Shown in pieces: positions 42,406 through 49,142 of a DNA stretch of 49,142 nucleotides. Position 1 is the stretch's first letter. Every line of letters begins with the position of its first letter. The notes under the pieces are model-generated. The model was given only the letters and a program-made list of their open reading frames with translations. It ran no database searches and was not told the origin of the DNA. The translations under genes were made by a program, and so were the position numbers. Source of the DNA: a virus; IMG/VR virus record IMGVR_UViG_3300007516_000030, positions 1 to 49,142 of that record. One strand, 5' to 3'.

Positions 42406-44382
42406 TTAATGTGACCAATATTCTACTGTAGAACAATCTGCCTTTAATTTAACTATTTTTACCCACACAGCTCCTGCTTTTTCCATATAATAAGATAAAG
42501 CGATAGCAGATTCTTTTGCGTATTTTTCTTTAACTTCTACATTTATTTCATCGTGCACTATATTAGTGAGTTTTACTACATTGTTGTAATTTTTACAGTC
42601 TACCCACTCTGTAAATAATACTCCTGCCAGTTTAGTAATATTTCCTGCCATTCCTTGTATAGGGCTATTGAGAGATTTTCTATCTATAGCGCCTGTTTCT
42701 TTTTTATTTTTGGGTTTTTTAAACCATTGTTTTCTTCCAGTTATAGGATCAATAAGTATATATCCTTGTTTATAAGTTTCTTTTTTAACTTTTTCAAAAT
42801 ACTCTTTTAATTTTGGAAAAGCTTTAAAATAACTATCGAACACATATTCTCCTGCTTCTTTTGTTATACTTAAATTTTTAGATATAGTAAACCCTGTACC
42901 GCCAAATTGAATAGCAAATCCAGCTAATTTAGCAGTTTGTCTTTTTTCACTGTGGTCTTTTTTAATTTCTTTGTCAGTTAAATTCATTAATTCTGTGTTA
43001 ATATGTTTAGCAACAAAGCAATGCATATCTCCACCTTCGTTAATTAATTTAATAATATTGGGTTCTCTTGATTTTTCTGCTAAACAAAGTGTTTCTTGTG
43101 CTCCATAATCTGCATTATTTATTCTCCAGCCAGCGGGACAATTAAATGCTCTTCTAAACATATCTGCTGCAGGAATGTTTTGTAAATTTGGATTACTACT
43201 TGAACTTCTTCCTGTTTTAACAATTTGCTTGTAGTTGCTGTGAACTCTATTTGTTATAGGATTTATGTATTTAAAAAATTTAATGCCAAACGTTGTAACA
43301 GATTGCTCTGCTTCTTTAAATTTTAAATATTTATTCATAAATGTTTTAGTAATATTGTCAGCATTTTTAAAAACCCCTAACATAGAAGCACTGACTACTT
43401 TGGCGTTAACTGTATAAGTTAATTTTCCAGTAGATTTAGAAATTTCTTCAGTACATATTCCTAAGTATTTAAAAAATTCTATTACTTGTTGAGGACTTGT
43501 CCAGTTTATAGTACATTTAAAATCATTAGAAAACAAATTTAATTGTTTATCTACAAATTTAGATGTATTATAATTGCTAATTACAAAAAAACTTAGCTCT
43601 TCTTTAGCAATTTGATATATTGGAAAATTAAAATCATATGCCTCTTTCCATCTATCTTTATTAAAATGCATACCATTTAATTCCATATTACCTAATACGG
43701 GTAAGTATTTAAATTCTAAGTCTAGTGTTCTTTGTAAAGTTTTTTCTTCAATTCCTTTTAATTGTAAATTCCTTATGAGTAAAGGTAATAATATATCTTC
43801 TGCTCCATAATTTATTTGTCTTAAAGTAAATTGAGATTCTTTAATATTTAAAAATTCCAGTCTTGTATTTTTGTTTACGGTTTTTTTTAAATACCTAAAT
43901 ATTAAATCTTCTAAGCTAAACCCATCATAATCTTTAAATTTACTGTCAGGCTGTTTTATTCTTGCTTTATTAAACTCAACACCATTAAATAAAATTTGCT
44001 CTGCTAACATAGTGTCATAGAGGTTGTTTATTTTTATTCCGTATGCGTGTAACAAATGCTTGTATTCAAATTTTAAATTATGCCCCACTAACAATATAGA
44101 AGGGTTAGTTAAAATTGAATATAATTTTTGAATGTCTATTGTTCTAACATCAATTATAAATTGAGTATTTTCATCTCCAATTTGTAACATTACTATTTTC
44201 GATAAATAAGGATCTAAACCCTCGTTTTTACCATATTTACCATTAAATTTTCTTGTTGTTTCTATATCTAAAGAAAGTACTTTTTTTGTTTTTAAATAAT
44301 TTACACATTCTTCTATAGAACTTGTTTCATTATTTTTAAATAAAGTACTTTCTCCAATATATTTGTAATTTATTTTTTTAAT
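42406..44382 (-). CDS. Family A DNA polymerase with 3'-5' exonuclease domain, probable AUU start
   Basis: Polymerase motif A is NNADYGAQE, motif B lies in KRQTAKLAGFAIQFGGTGF and motif C is IVHDEI, all of Pol I type. The exonuclease motifs are SLDIETT (D39, E41), GHNLKFEYKH (D replaced by E106) and YGAEDI (D196). Motif ExoI lies upstream of the first in-frame ATG (44190). The frame stays open for 66 more codons to a TAA at 44392 and contains no ATG, GTG or TTG. The start is therefore taken as ATT at 44382 (ATT AAA AAA ATA AAT), giving 658 residues; ATT at 44385 and ATA at 44388 are alternatives. Starting at 44190 would remove ExoI and leave 594 residues. The enzyme is the replicative polymerase of the phage. 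Confidence 0.88.
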   Translation of the reverse strand: MKKINYKYIGESTLFKNNETSSIEECVNYLKTKKVLSLDIETTRKFNGKYGKNEGLDPYLSKIVMLQIGDENTQFIIDVRTIDIQKLYSILTNPSILLVGHNLKFEYKHLLHAYGIKINNLYDTMLAEQILFNGVEFNKARIKQPDSKFKDYDGFSLEDLIFRYLKKTVNKNTRLEFLNIKESQFTLRQINYGAEDILLPLLIRNLQLKGIEEKTLQRTLDLEFKYLPVLGNMELNGMHFNKDRWKEAYDFNFPIYQIAKEELSFFVISNYNTSKFVDKQLNLFSNDFKCTINWTSPQQVIEFFKYLGICTEEISKSTGKLTYTVNAKVVSASMLGVFKNADNITKTFMNKYLKFKEAEQSVTTFGIKFFKYINPITNRVHSNYKQIVKTGRSSSSNPNLQNIPAADMFRRAFNCPAGWRINNADYGAQETLCLAEKSREPNIIKLINEGGDMHCFVAKHINTELMNLTDKEIKKDHSEKRQTAKLAGFAIQFGGTGFTISKNLSITKEAGEYVFDSYFKAFPKLKEYFEKVKKETYKQGYILIDPITGRKQWFKKPKNKKETGAIDRKSLNSPIQGMAGNITKLAGVLFTEWVDCKNYNNVVKLTNIVHDEINVEVKEKYAKESAIALSYYMEKAGAVWVKIVKLKADCSTVEYWSH

Positions 44383-44410
44383 AATTATTAATTAAAAATT
44401 TATTTTCAAT

Positions 44411-45052
44411 TTACCTAATAAAAGTATATAAACTATAAGGATTATACACTAAATCTTCTGTAATGTGTGTAATTTGTTTATTATTTGCTTCAATTTTATC
44501 AAGAAGAATCATAAAGTTTTTTGAAAACAAATTATTATTATTGTGTTCTACTGTAATAATTAAAAAAATATTGCGTTTTATTAATTCTTCAAAAGCTTTT
44601 ACTATTATAGTATCTATAATTTTATTATTATATTTAATAACAAAAGGATAAATTTTTGCAGCTTCATTTATTACTTTTTGAATATTGGTAATTAAAATAC
44701 CAATAGAATTGAAGTCATATTTATAAAATAAAGTAGAGTTTACATTAAAAGTTGTTTTATACAAAATTCCAGAAAACTCTTCATTATCTAAAATTAATAA
44801 AAAAGAATTTAAATCAAATTCTATACTATCTAGTATTTCTTGTTCTGTAAATTTATCAGGAAGTGGAGGAGGAGGAACAACAGTAACAATTAATTCTTCT
44901 ATTAATTCAAAATATTTTTTATGATATTTTCTAATTTTTCCTGTACTGTTTTTAACCCAATAAAAATTGTTTTCAATTTTATTAATATTATAATTATTTC
45001 CTACTATTAAATTATATTTTTTTTCAGCGTTATTTATACAAATTATTCTCAT
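44411..45052 (-). CDS. Hypothetical protein upstream of DNA polymerase
   Basis: 213 residues, not recognised. The N-terminal ~55 residues (MRIICINNAEKKYNLIVG, NNFYWVKNSTGKIRKYHK) look like a small beta-barrel. A proline run (VVPPPPLPDKF, about 58-68) then links to a helical and strand-rich C-terminal domain. That region contains EFDLNSFLLILDNEEF and ELIKRNIFLIITVEHNN. No catalytic motif is seen. It lies 28 nt before the inferred polymerase start. Confidence 0.65.
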   Translation of the reverse strand: MRIICINNAEKKYNLIVGNNYNINKIENNFYWVKNSTGKIRKYHKKYFELIEELIVTVVPPPPLPDKFTEQEILDSIEFDLNSFLLILDNEEFSGILYKTTFNVNSTLFYKYDFNSIGILITNIQKVINEAAKIYPFVIKYNNKIIDTIIVKAFEELIKRNIFLIITVEHNNNNLFSKNFMILLDKIEANNKQITHITEDLVYNPYSLYTFIR

Positions 45053-45055
45053 TTT

Positions 45056-45403
45056 TTAATATATTTCTTTGTTGTTTACTTTTAAAAATACGTCATTTAA
45101 CGCTGTATTAATATAATCTATATCAGAATTTTTTTCAAATGTACCAGTTGAAACTATTCCAATCTTGTATATTTTTCTTTTTTTGAATACTCTTATATCT
45201 CCTTTTTGTAAATGACTGCAATAGGATTCAATTACTTGTCCTTTGATTAATTCAGATATCCAAGTTATATCTTTTTTAGATGTATTTTCAACTAATTGAA
45301 AAGGCAAAGTTTCCCCCACCTTTTCAATAATTAAAATTTTTACTTTTTTTTTATCTTCTATTTGATCATTATTATAAATGATTATTTGTTGATTTAAATC
45401 CAT
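45056..45403 (-). CDS. Hypothetical protein
   Basis: 115 residues from the ATG at 45403; an in-frame TTG precedes it by one codon. It overlaps the upstream gene by 32 nt. The sequence is beta-rich (KVKILIIEKVGETLPFQLVE; KGDIRVFKKRKIYKIGIVS), which would suit a small barrel fold. No known family or catalytic motif. It ends 3 nt before the next ATG. Confidence 0.6.
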   Translation of the reverse strand: MDLNQQIIIYNNDQIEDKKKVKILIIEKVGETLPFQLVENTSKKDITWISELIKGQVIESYCSHLQKGDIRVFKKRKIYKIGIVSTGTFEKNSDIDYINTALNDVFLKVNNKEIY

Positions 45404-45680
45404 CAATTGAAGTTTTTAATTTATTAGCTAATTCGTAATTTTCTTTTTTTAAAGCAGCATCAAGTTTTATTTTTAAATTATCAAAAGAATTTACATTAGT
45501 AGTTTCTTTTAAATATTGCTTAAAAAATAAATCTTTATTATGTGAAATAAATTTTAATTTGGTTACTTTTCCTTTTCTAGTGTAATAAGTAGAAAATTCT
45601 ACAGCCCCTTTTTTACTTAATTCTTCCATATCTGTATTTTTAAAAATATTTAAAAACAAAGTCTTAAGATAAACTATCAT
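45372..45680 (-). CDS. Small protein with UVR-motif-like helical hairpin
   Basis: 102 residues. The C-terminal segment LDAALKKENYELANKLKTSID (about 71-91, read in parts) follows the UVR motif pattern (acidic-basic helix, then NYELA, then K/R-L) found in UvrB, UvrC and McsA. There it forms a protein-protein helical hairpin. The N-terminal part is strand-like (VEFSTYYTRKGKVTKLKFI). The ATG overlaps the stop of the amidotransferase gene (ATGA), supporting the chosen start. A role as an adaptor is possible; function unknown. Confidence 0.55.
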   Translation of the reverse strand: MIVYLKTLFLNIFKNTDMEELSKKGAVEFSTYYTRKGKVTKLKFISHNKDLFFKQYLKETTNVNSFDNLKIKLDAALKKENYELANKLKTSIDGFKSTNNHL

Positions 45681-46420
45681 ACAGTTTCTGGAATTTTTAT
45701 TTTTTTAAAACTATTTTCAATTTCAAACAAACTTTTGTAATAATTTTCATCTAATAGCTTTTCAATCATAGCAATAGATAATTCACAATCTCCTAATTCT
45801 TCTGGATGCCATTGAACTGTAAAAGCAGGGTAATCTATGTAACCCAGTGCTTCATTGTGCTTAGTATCGTTTTCTTCTCCTTTATAAACAGCTAAACTAA
45901 TTGCATTTTCAGGAATTATATCAATGGCTTGGTGATGAATAGAATTTACTTTGTAATTAAAAGAATAAGCTGATTCTAATCCAAATTTTTTCAATGAAAT
46001 TAATGAAATATCCAAATTATGCACTTTTTTTGATCTATTATTTTCGTTAGTTTCATGCCACATATTTTGAATTAAGTGCCCATTGTTAATTGCTGCAAAA
46101 CTTTGATGTCCTCTGCATATTCCAAATATAGGTACTTTTTTTTTCATATATTTAGGCAACAAAACCATGTCAAACCATTCTCTAAATGGACAAGGTTTGC
46201 TAATATACATAGATATACTTTCTTCGCTAGATAAATATCTACAAACATCTATGTCAGGTCCACCAGGTAATACTAATAAGTCAATGTCTCTAGTAGTTTT
46301 TTCATTTGGATTTATAATATGTACATCACCAAAATGTTGAAAAAATTCTACATAGGCAAGTGTAACACCGAATCCTGTTCCCATTACCCAGCCTGCTATT
46401 CCTATTTTTTTTCTATTCAT
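45677..46420 (-). CDS. Class I glutamine amidotransferase-like protein (peptidase C26 / PuuD-like), copy 2
   Basis: 247 residues. LVLPGGPDIDV (49-59), the nucleophile elbow FGICRGHQSFA with C102, NSIHHQAID (159-167) and FTVQWHPEE with H205 and E207 give a complete Cys-His-Glu triad. Like copy 1 it has the CRG elbow and the [ST]xHHQ motif of gamma-glutamyl hydrolases. The overall sequence is divergent, so it is an old paralogue or a separate acquisition. It lies ~12 kb upstream of the amide-chemistry run, on the same strand and possibly the same transcript. It is coupled to the next gene (ATGA). Confidence 0.85.
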   Translation of the reverse strand: MNRKKIGIAGWVMGTGFGVTLAYVEFFQHFGDVHIINPNEKTTRDIDLLVLPGGPDIDVCRYLSSEESISMYISKPCPFREWFDMVLLPKYMKKKVPIFGICRGHQSFAAINNGHLIQNMWHETNENNRSKKVHNLDISLISLKKFGLESAYSFNYKVNSIHHQAIDIIPENAISLAVYKGEENDTKHNEALGYIDYPAFTVQWHPEELGDCELSIAMIEKLLDENYYKSLFEIENSFKKIKIPETV

Positions 46421-46439
46421 TTTTTATTATTTTTTTAAT

Positions 46440-46514
46440 TTACCATTTAACAACATTGTCAATGGGCTTTGTATTGTTTTGTTCTTTAGCTTTGAAAAAA
46501 ATTATTTTTTTAAT
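46440..46514 (-). CDS. Possible 24-residue ORF with AUU start
   Basis: The gap before amidotransferase copy 2 contains a frame starting ATT AAA AAA ATA, the same first four codons as inferred for the DNA polymerase. It reads as a hydrophilic peptide (FKAKEQNNTKPIDNVVKW) to TAA at 46440. There is no ATG. Only the shared start context and composition support it; it may be noncoding. Confidence 0.18.
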   Translation of the reverse strand: MKKIIFFKAKEQNNTKPIDNVVKW

Positions 46515-46842
46515 TTAATTCTATTAATAATTTATGGCATTTATGCATCCATTGAATTTCTTCATTAATATACCTATAATTTTTATTAATATTTGGGTTA
46601 AATTTTTCAATATACATATCATTGCTTGTGTTTAAATTTCCTCGTAATTTTCCATTACTAAAAAAAGCATTTTTATAATATAGAGCTTTCCCTATTTTGT
46701 TACATGTAAACTTTAATCCATCTTCTGTCATTGCTACTCCTAAAGGCTTTTTATTGCTTTTTTGTCTCATTACCAAAAAACTATCATTTACAATTTTTTC
46801 TTTTACTCTTTCTAAATTCATTTTTCTATCTACATTACTCAT
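46510..46842 (-). CDS. Hypothetical protein
   Basis: 110 residues, basic, not recognised. Segments include NLERVKEKIVNDSFLVMRQKSNK read as a helix, KPLGVAMTEDGLKFTCNKIG and a C-terminal helix EIQWMHKCHKLLIELN. There are no clear motifs. It has its own 38-nt AT-rich upstream gap. Function unknown. Confidence 0.6.
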   Translation of the reverse strand: MSNVDRKMNLERVKEKIVNDSFLVMRQKSNKKPLGVAMTEDGLKFTCNKIGKALYYKNAFFSNGKLRGNLNTSNDMYIEKFNPNINKNYRYINEEIQWMHKCHKLLIELN

Positions 46843-46880
46843 TCTTCTACATATTTTAGATAAAATAAAAATTAATATTT

Positions 46881-47114
46881 TTATCCTTTTGATTTATAAT
46901 TAGCGTAATTTTTAAAAATGTAGTATATATAAATAATTTCGTTTTTTAAAAAATCTTGTATACTAACGTTTAAATCATCTCCTTTCATTTGTGTTTTACA
47001 TCCACGAAAATTTCTTAAATTTTTTAATCTGTCGACAAAATTTTCTCCAACAGTAAAAGTTTTTGTAGTTATTTTTTTAGGAAAAGGTTTTTTATCAATA
47101 CTATTTTTATTCAT
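46881..47114 (-). CDS. Small basic hypothetical protein
   Basis: 77 residues, Lys-rich (DKKPFPKKITTKTF, RLKNLRNFRGCKTQMKG), with a hydrophobic aromatic C-terminal stretch (NEIIYIYYIFKNYANY). No family recognised and no clear membrane span. It is one of a row of short early-looking genes near the right edge. Function unknown. Confidence 0.55.
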   Translation of the reverse strand: MNKNSIDKKPFPKKITTKTFTVGENFVDRLKNLRNFRGCKTQMKGDDLNVSIQDFLKNEIIYIYYIFKNYANYKSKG

Positions 47115-47179
47115 TTGTTGTTATTAAATTTTTTTTATTTCCTTTCTTTATCTATAAGCATCAGGATATTCTTTTTACA

Positions 47180-47416
47180 TTATTGTGCTAATAGTAATGC
47201 TCTACTTTTGTTATATTTAGTATTAAGATTTATAAATGAATTGCAAGATACTAGGCTACCTGTATGTAGTATTCTATGTACTCTTGATTCATTAATTTCT
47301 ATAACGTCAATATTTCTTTGGTCATTTAATTTTCTAAAGAAAGTTTTTTTTTCTTCTTTAGTTTTTAACTCTGATGGAGTTTTAGTAGTTAAAAAACAAG
47401 CTATTTGTCTATTCAT
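47180..47416 (-). CDS. Small hypothetical protein
   Basis: 78 residues, starting MNRQIACFLTTKTPSEL and continuing with a charged helical region (KTKEEKKTFFRKLNDQRN), then VIEINESRVHRILHTGS. It is basic and probably cytoplasmic. No family recognised. The 65-nt stretch downstream, before the next gene, holds nothing I can identify. Confidence 0.55.
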   Translation of the reverse strand: MNRQIACFLTTKTPSELKTKEEKKTFFRKLNDQRNIDVIEINESRVHRILHTGSLVSCNSFINLNTKYNKSRALLLAQ

Positions 47417-47421
47417 TTTAA

Positions 47422-47697
47422 TTAAATTTTTATATTGTTAAATAATTGTGGTTTAACTTTTTCTAGCCAAATAAAATGAAGTTTTAATTTCATTTCTTCC
47501 CCCCAAGATAATTTTCCAGTAATATGCTGCTTAAATTTTTTAACTTTTTGCTTCCTATCTATGGGTACTAATTTTAAAAAATTTCCATTGTTATCCCTTA
47601 GTTCTTTGGTGGGGTGTCTATAACCATTAATACCAATTGGATTTACTAAATTATTTTCATCGTCATATTCTTTTACGTATGGCTCACATTTTTTCAT
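47422..47697 (-). CDS. Small hypothetical protein
   Basis: 91 residues, basic. NLVNPIGINGYRHPTKELRDNNGNFLKLVP suggests a compact N-terminal domain, followed by DRKQKVKKFKQHITGKLSWGEEMKLKLHFIW. No known motif. It lies 94 nt downstream of the tRNA gene on the same strand. That gap holds only short open frames without good starts. Confidence 0.55.
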   Translation of the reverse strand: MKKCEPYVKEYDDENNLVNPIGINGYRHPTKELRDNNGNFLKLVPIDRKQKVKKFKQHITGKLSWGEEMKLKLHFIWLEKVKPQLFNNIKI

Positions 47698-47791
47698 TTA
47701 AATTCTTTTTAAGTTGTGTAAATTTACTTGTTTCATTGTTTTAATATTTGATTCTATTGCAGGAACAATAATATTGTTAAAAACTTCTTTG

Positions 47792-47865
47792 TGGTTTTAC
47801 ACGGACTCGAACCGTGGGCCACCTGATTATGAGTCAGGTGCTCTAACCAGCTGAGCTATAAAACC
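47792..47865 (-). tRNA. tRNA with anticodon CAU (Met elongator or Ile2)
   Basis: A 74-nt cloverleaf: acceptor GGTTTTA (47865-47859) pairs with TAAAACC (47799-47793). It has a D arm with AGCTCAGCTGGTTAGAGC, an anticodon stem CCTGA/TCAGG with loop CTCATAA (anticodon CAT, 47831-47829), a T arm with GGTTCGAGTCC, and discriminator A at 47792. CCA is not fully encoded. G1-C72 pairing excludes initiator fMet. With CAU it is either elongator Met or, if modified to lysidine by the host TilS, Ile reading AUA. AUA is a common codon in this AT-rich genome, so Ile2 would be useful to the phage. The sequence alone does not decide. Confidence 0.93.
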
Positions 47866-47876
47866 TTTTGTTTAAT

Positions 47877-48065
47877 TTAAAATATAATAAGCTCTTCTAA
47901 ATCAAAAGCAATATTAGTTTTTCCCATAATAATGTGTTTTAATTCCATGGGTTTTCCTACTACATAACTATAATAAGGCGTCACAGAAACAATTGTGTCT
48001 GTCCAACTAGATAAACCATAAACATTTCTTTTGAATTTTTTTCCTATTAAGTTTTTTTTATTCAT
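47877..48065 (-). CDS. Small hypothetical protein
   Basis: 62 residues. It starts MNKKNLIGKKFKRNVYGLSSW and continues with short strands (DTIVSVTPYYSYVVG, IAFDLEELIIF), suggesting a small beta-barrel. No known family. It lies 11 nt before the tRNA gene and overlaps the upstream gene by 8 nt. Function unknown. Confidence 0.55.
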   Translation of the reverse strand: MNKKNLIGKKFKRNVYGLSSWTDTIVSVTPYYSYVVGKPMELKHIIMGKTNIAFDLEELIIF

Positions 48066-48603
48066 TGTTTTCTAATTTTTCTAATTGCTTTTCAAATCTA
48101 CTAATACTACCCCATATAATAGAAGCATCAGGATCTAATTCTTTGATTTGTTCTACTAATTCATTACACCTACCATCTTTATAAAATTTGGTTTGAATAG
48201 CATCTGCTAAATTATTTAAATGAGCAGGTGCAGAAATTGAAATTCTTAAATCATAATTAGACCATTTGGTTTTATAATCAGTAAACATAATACCCCTAGT
48301 TAATTTATTTTCTAAATTATATAGTTTACGATTACGAACTCTAACAATTGAATTATCAGAACCAAATAAATGTAAAAATCGTAAAAACCATCTAGGACAA
48401 TGCTTGGGTTTTGCTTCATAATCTAATGCAAGTACTAATGGAAAGAGGGCTCTGAATATATCAGTATTTTCTTTCCAAATAGTTGTACCAAGATATTTGT
48501 ATTTCTCAGCAAATGTTCTTGGAAAGAAAACTGCTCTTATATGGTCTAATGTAATGTTCTGAGTATGTATCATTCCATATTTTTTACCTTTAAATATTAT
48601 CAT
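48058..48603 (-). CDS. Hypothetical protein
   Basis: 181 residues, not recognised. Features: HTQNITLDHIRAVFFPRTF, an aromatic basic region KPKHCPRWFLRFLHLFG, and a C-terminal helix DASIIWGSISRFEKQLEKL. No catalytic motif, signal peptide or clear membrane span, although the FLRFLHLFG stretch is hydrophobic. It starts 1 nt after the repeat-protein gene and is probably coupled to it. Confidence 0.6.
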   Translation of the reverse strand: MIIFKGKKYGMIHTQNITLDHIRAVFFPRTFAEKYKYLGTTIWKENTDIFRALFPLVLALDYEAKPKHCPRWFLRFLHLFGSDNSIVRVRNRKLYNLENKLTRGIMFTDYKTKWSNYDLRISISAPAHLNNLADAIQTKFYKDGRCNELVEQIKELDPDASIIWGSISRFEKQLEKLENNE

Positions 48604-48604
48604 G

Positions 48605-48982
48605 TTATTTTACAATTTTAAAAGGTTTACCTAAAATCTTTGTTAACTCTTTCATTGTGTATTCTTGTATTAGTTTTGGTTTGTGGTCTTTAATATAACC
48701 ATGTGAATTTTCATAATAGATTACATTACGATTTTCATCATATTCTTTTTTATACCAATAACCATTTGAATTTTCAAAATAGATTCTATTACGATTTTCA
48801 TCAAATTCTCTTTTAGTCCAAAAACCTTTTGAAGTTTCAGAATAGATTAGATTATTGTTTTCATCAAATTCTCTTTTAGACCAATAACCATCTGAATTTT
48901 CACAATAGATTTCATTACCATTTTTATTCTTAATAATAAAAGGAAATTCTGTTATGTTTAATTGTTGTGCTATTGTTTTCAT
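48605..48982 (-). CDS. Protein of tandem YD/MORN-like repeats, copy 1
   Basis: 125 residues. About four near-identical units of ~18 residues follow the pattern GYWxKREFDENxNxIYxENSN (for example SDGYWSKREFDENNN and SNGYWYKKEYDENRN). They resemble the Tyr/Asp/Asn-rich repeats seen in RHS/YD-like and other phage accessory proteins. The N-terminus (MKTIAQQLNITEFPF) and the C-terminus (YTMKELTKILGKPFKIVK) are unique. The repeats predict a small beta-hairpin stack. A second copy of the gene lies directly upstream (49036 to beyond the edge). Its ATG overlaps the end of the old frame of that copy. Function unknown. Confidence 0.7.
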   Translation of the reverse strand: MKTIAQQLNITEFPFIIKNKNGNEIYCENSDGYWSKREFDENNNLIYSETSKGFWTKREFDENRNRIYFENSNGYWYKKEYDENRNVIYYENSHGYIKDHKPKLIQEYTMKELTKILGKPFKIVK

Positions 48983-49035
48983 TTTACAATTTTAAAAGGT
49001 TTACCTAAAATATTTGTTAATTCTTTCATTGTGTA
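48979..49035 (-). pseudogene. Untranslated tail of repeat protein copy 2
   Basis: 19 codons after the premature TAA still match the C-terminus of copy 1 almost exactly (YTMKELTNILGKPFKIVK). They end in a TGA that overlaps the copy 1 ATG. The preserved frame and sequence indicate a recent nonsense mutation (GAA to TAA). The ATG inside (MKELTNIL) could permit re-initiation to keep coupling with the next gene. Confidence 0.6.
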
Positions 49036-49142
49036 TTATTGGATTGATTTTGGTCTGTTGTCTACAATTTCACCATATGAATATTCACAATAGATTTCAT
49101 TACGATTTTCATCAAATTCTCTTTTAGTCCAACCACCATTTG
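49036..49142 (-). CDS. YD/MORN-like repeat protein, copy 2 (5' end outside window, shortened by a stop)
   Basis: Only the 3' part is visible: GGWTKREFDENRNEIYCEYSYGE followed by IVDNRPKSIQ and TAA at 49036-49038. In copy 1 the equivalent codon is GAA (LIQEYTMKEL). Here GAA has become TAA, so the conserved tail is cut off. The old tail (YTMKELTNILGKPFKIVK) is still readable in frame down to TGA at 48979, overlapping the copy 1 ATG. The gene is therefore a truncated paralogue, intact or not further upstream. Confidence 0.65.
   Translation of the reverse strand, partial: NGGWTKREFDENRNEIYCEYSYGEIVDNRPKSIQ

Larger units (their letters stand above)
48605..49064 (-). repeat. Direct repeat of gene ends for the YD/MORN-like proteins
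   Basis: Segments 48607-48660 and about 48983-49036 are near-identical in bases, covering the C-terminal coding sequence of both copies (AAAGGTTTACCTAAAAT- and TTTCATTGTGTAT-type stretches on the + strand). They are ~376 bp apart, one gene length. They mark a tandem gene duplication and could support homologous deletion or expansion of the repeat gene. Confidence 0.65.

Noticed and set aside
47700-47791. Small ORF between the tRNA and the 91-residue gene
   Set aside because: The open frame has only a late ATG giving 12 residues and no conserved-looking content.
1-49142. Stop-codon reassignment (TAG or TGA recoding), known in some crAss-like phages
   Set aside because: All long conserved proteins read through with the standard code, and TAA and TGA both act as stops at plausible gene ends.
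1-49142. CRISPR array, insertion sequence or integrase/attachment site
   Set aside because: No spaced short repeats, transposase or integrase motifs seen on either strand; the only mobile element supported is the group I intron.

Overview
The window looks like about half of the genome of a crAss-like phage (Crassvirales) or a close relative that infects Bacteroidota. Three things point there. The DNA is very AT-rich, packed with genes, and weak in Shine-Dalgarno signals. A 4,060-residue protein carries the DFDVD signature of the single-chain virion RNA polymerase of these phages. A convergent terminator separates this arm from a long replication and nucleotide arm on the other strand. The standard code reads every long frame, so I see no sign of stop-codon reassignment.

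Right-pointing arm (1-18485): the 3' part of a gene with Ala/Pro/Val repeats, then the giant RNA polymerase protein with an embedded HExxH zincin motif, then a 1,640-residue companion with a second HExxH motif, a PD-(D/E)XK-like motif and a C-terminal membrane segment. In crAss-like phages such proteins are packaged and probably injected. A bidirectional terminator (18502-18530) ends the arm.

Left-pointing arm (18538-49142), read from the right edge inward. It starts with small unknown genes and a tRNA with anticodon CAU. The replication block follows: family A DNA polymerase, SF2 helicase, DnaB-like helicase, Sak4/RecA-like ATPase, an SSB candidate and a TOPRIM primase. Next come a uracil-DNA-glycosylase homologue without its catalytic residues, and a six-gene set of amide/gamma-glutamyl chemistry: class I amidotransferase, ATP-grasp ligase, two amidoligases, a gamma-glutamylcyclotransferase-like protein and a class II amidotransferase. 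A second class I amidotransferase lies far upstream in the same arm. The arm closes with a Holliday-junction-resolvase-like nuclease, a RecB-like nuclease, two nucleotide pyrophosphohydrolases, a ribonucleotide reductase, dUTPase and a calcineurin-like phosphatase.

Main points of interest: (1) the amide/gamma-glutamyl gene set, the best candidate for an uncharacterised system; (2) a 943-nt group I intron with an HNH endonuclease gene inside the ribonucleotide reductase gene, with a splice junction that restores the frame and the conserved protein exactly; (3) a DNA polymerase whose proofreading motif lies upstream of the first ATG in an open frame with no ATG, GTG or TTG, implying an AUU (or AUA) start, beside two replication genes that start with TTG; (4) the apparently inactive glycosylase; (5) a 45-residue reading frame overlapping the reductase start that resembles the reductase's own N-terminus.
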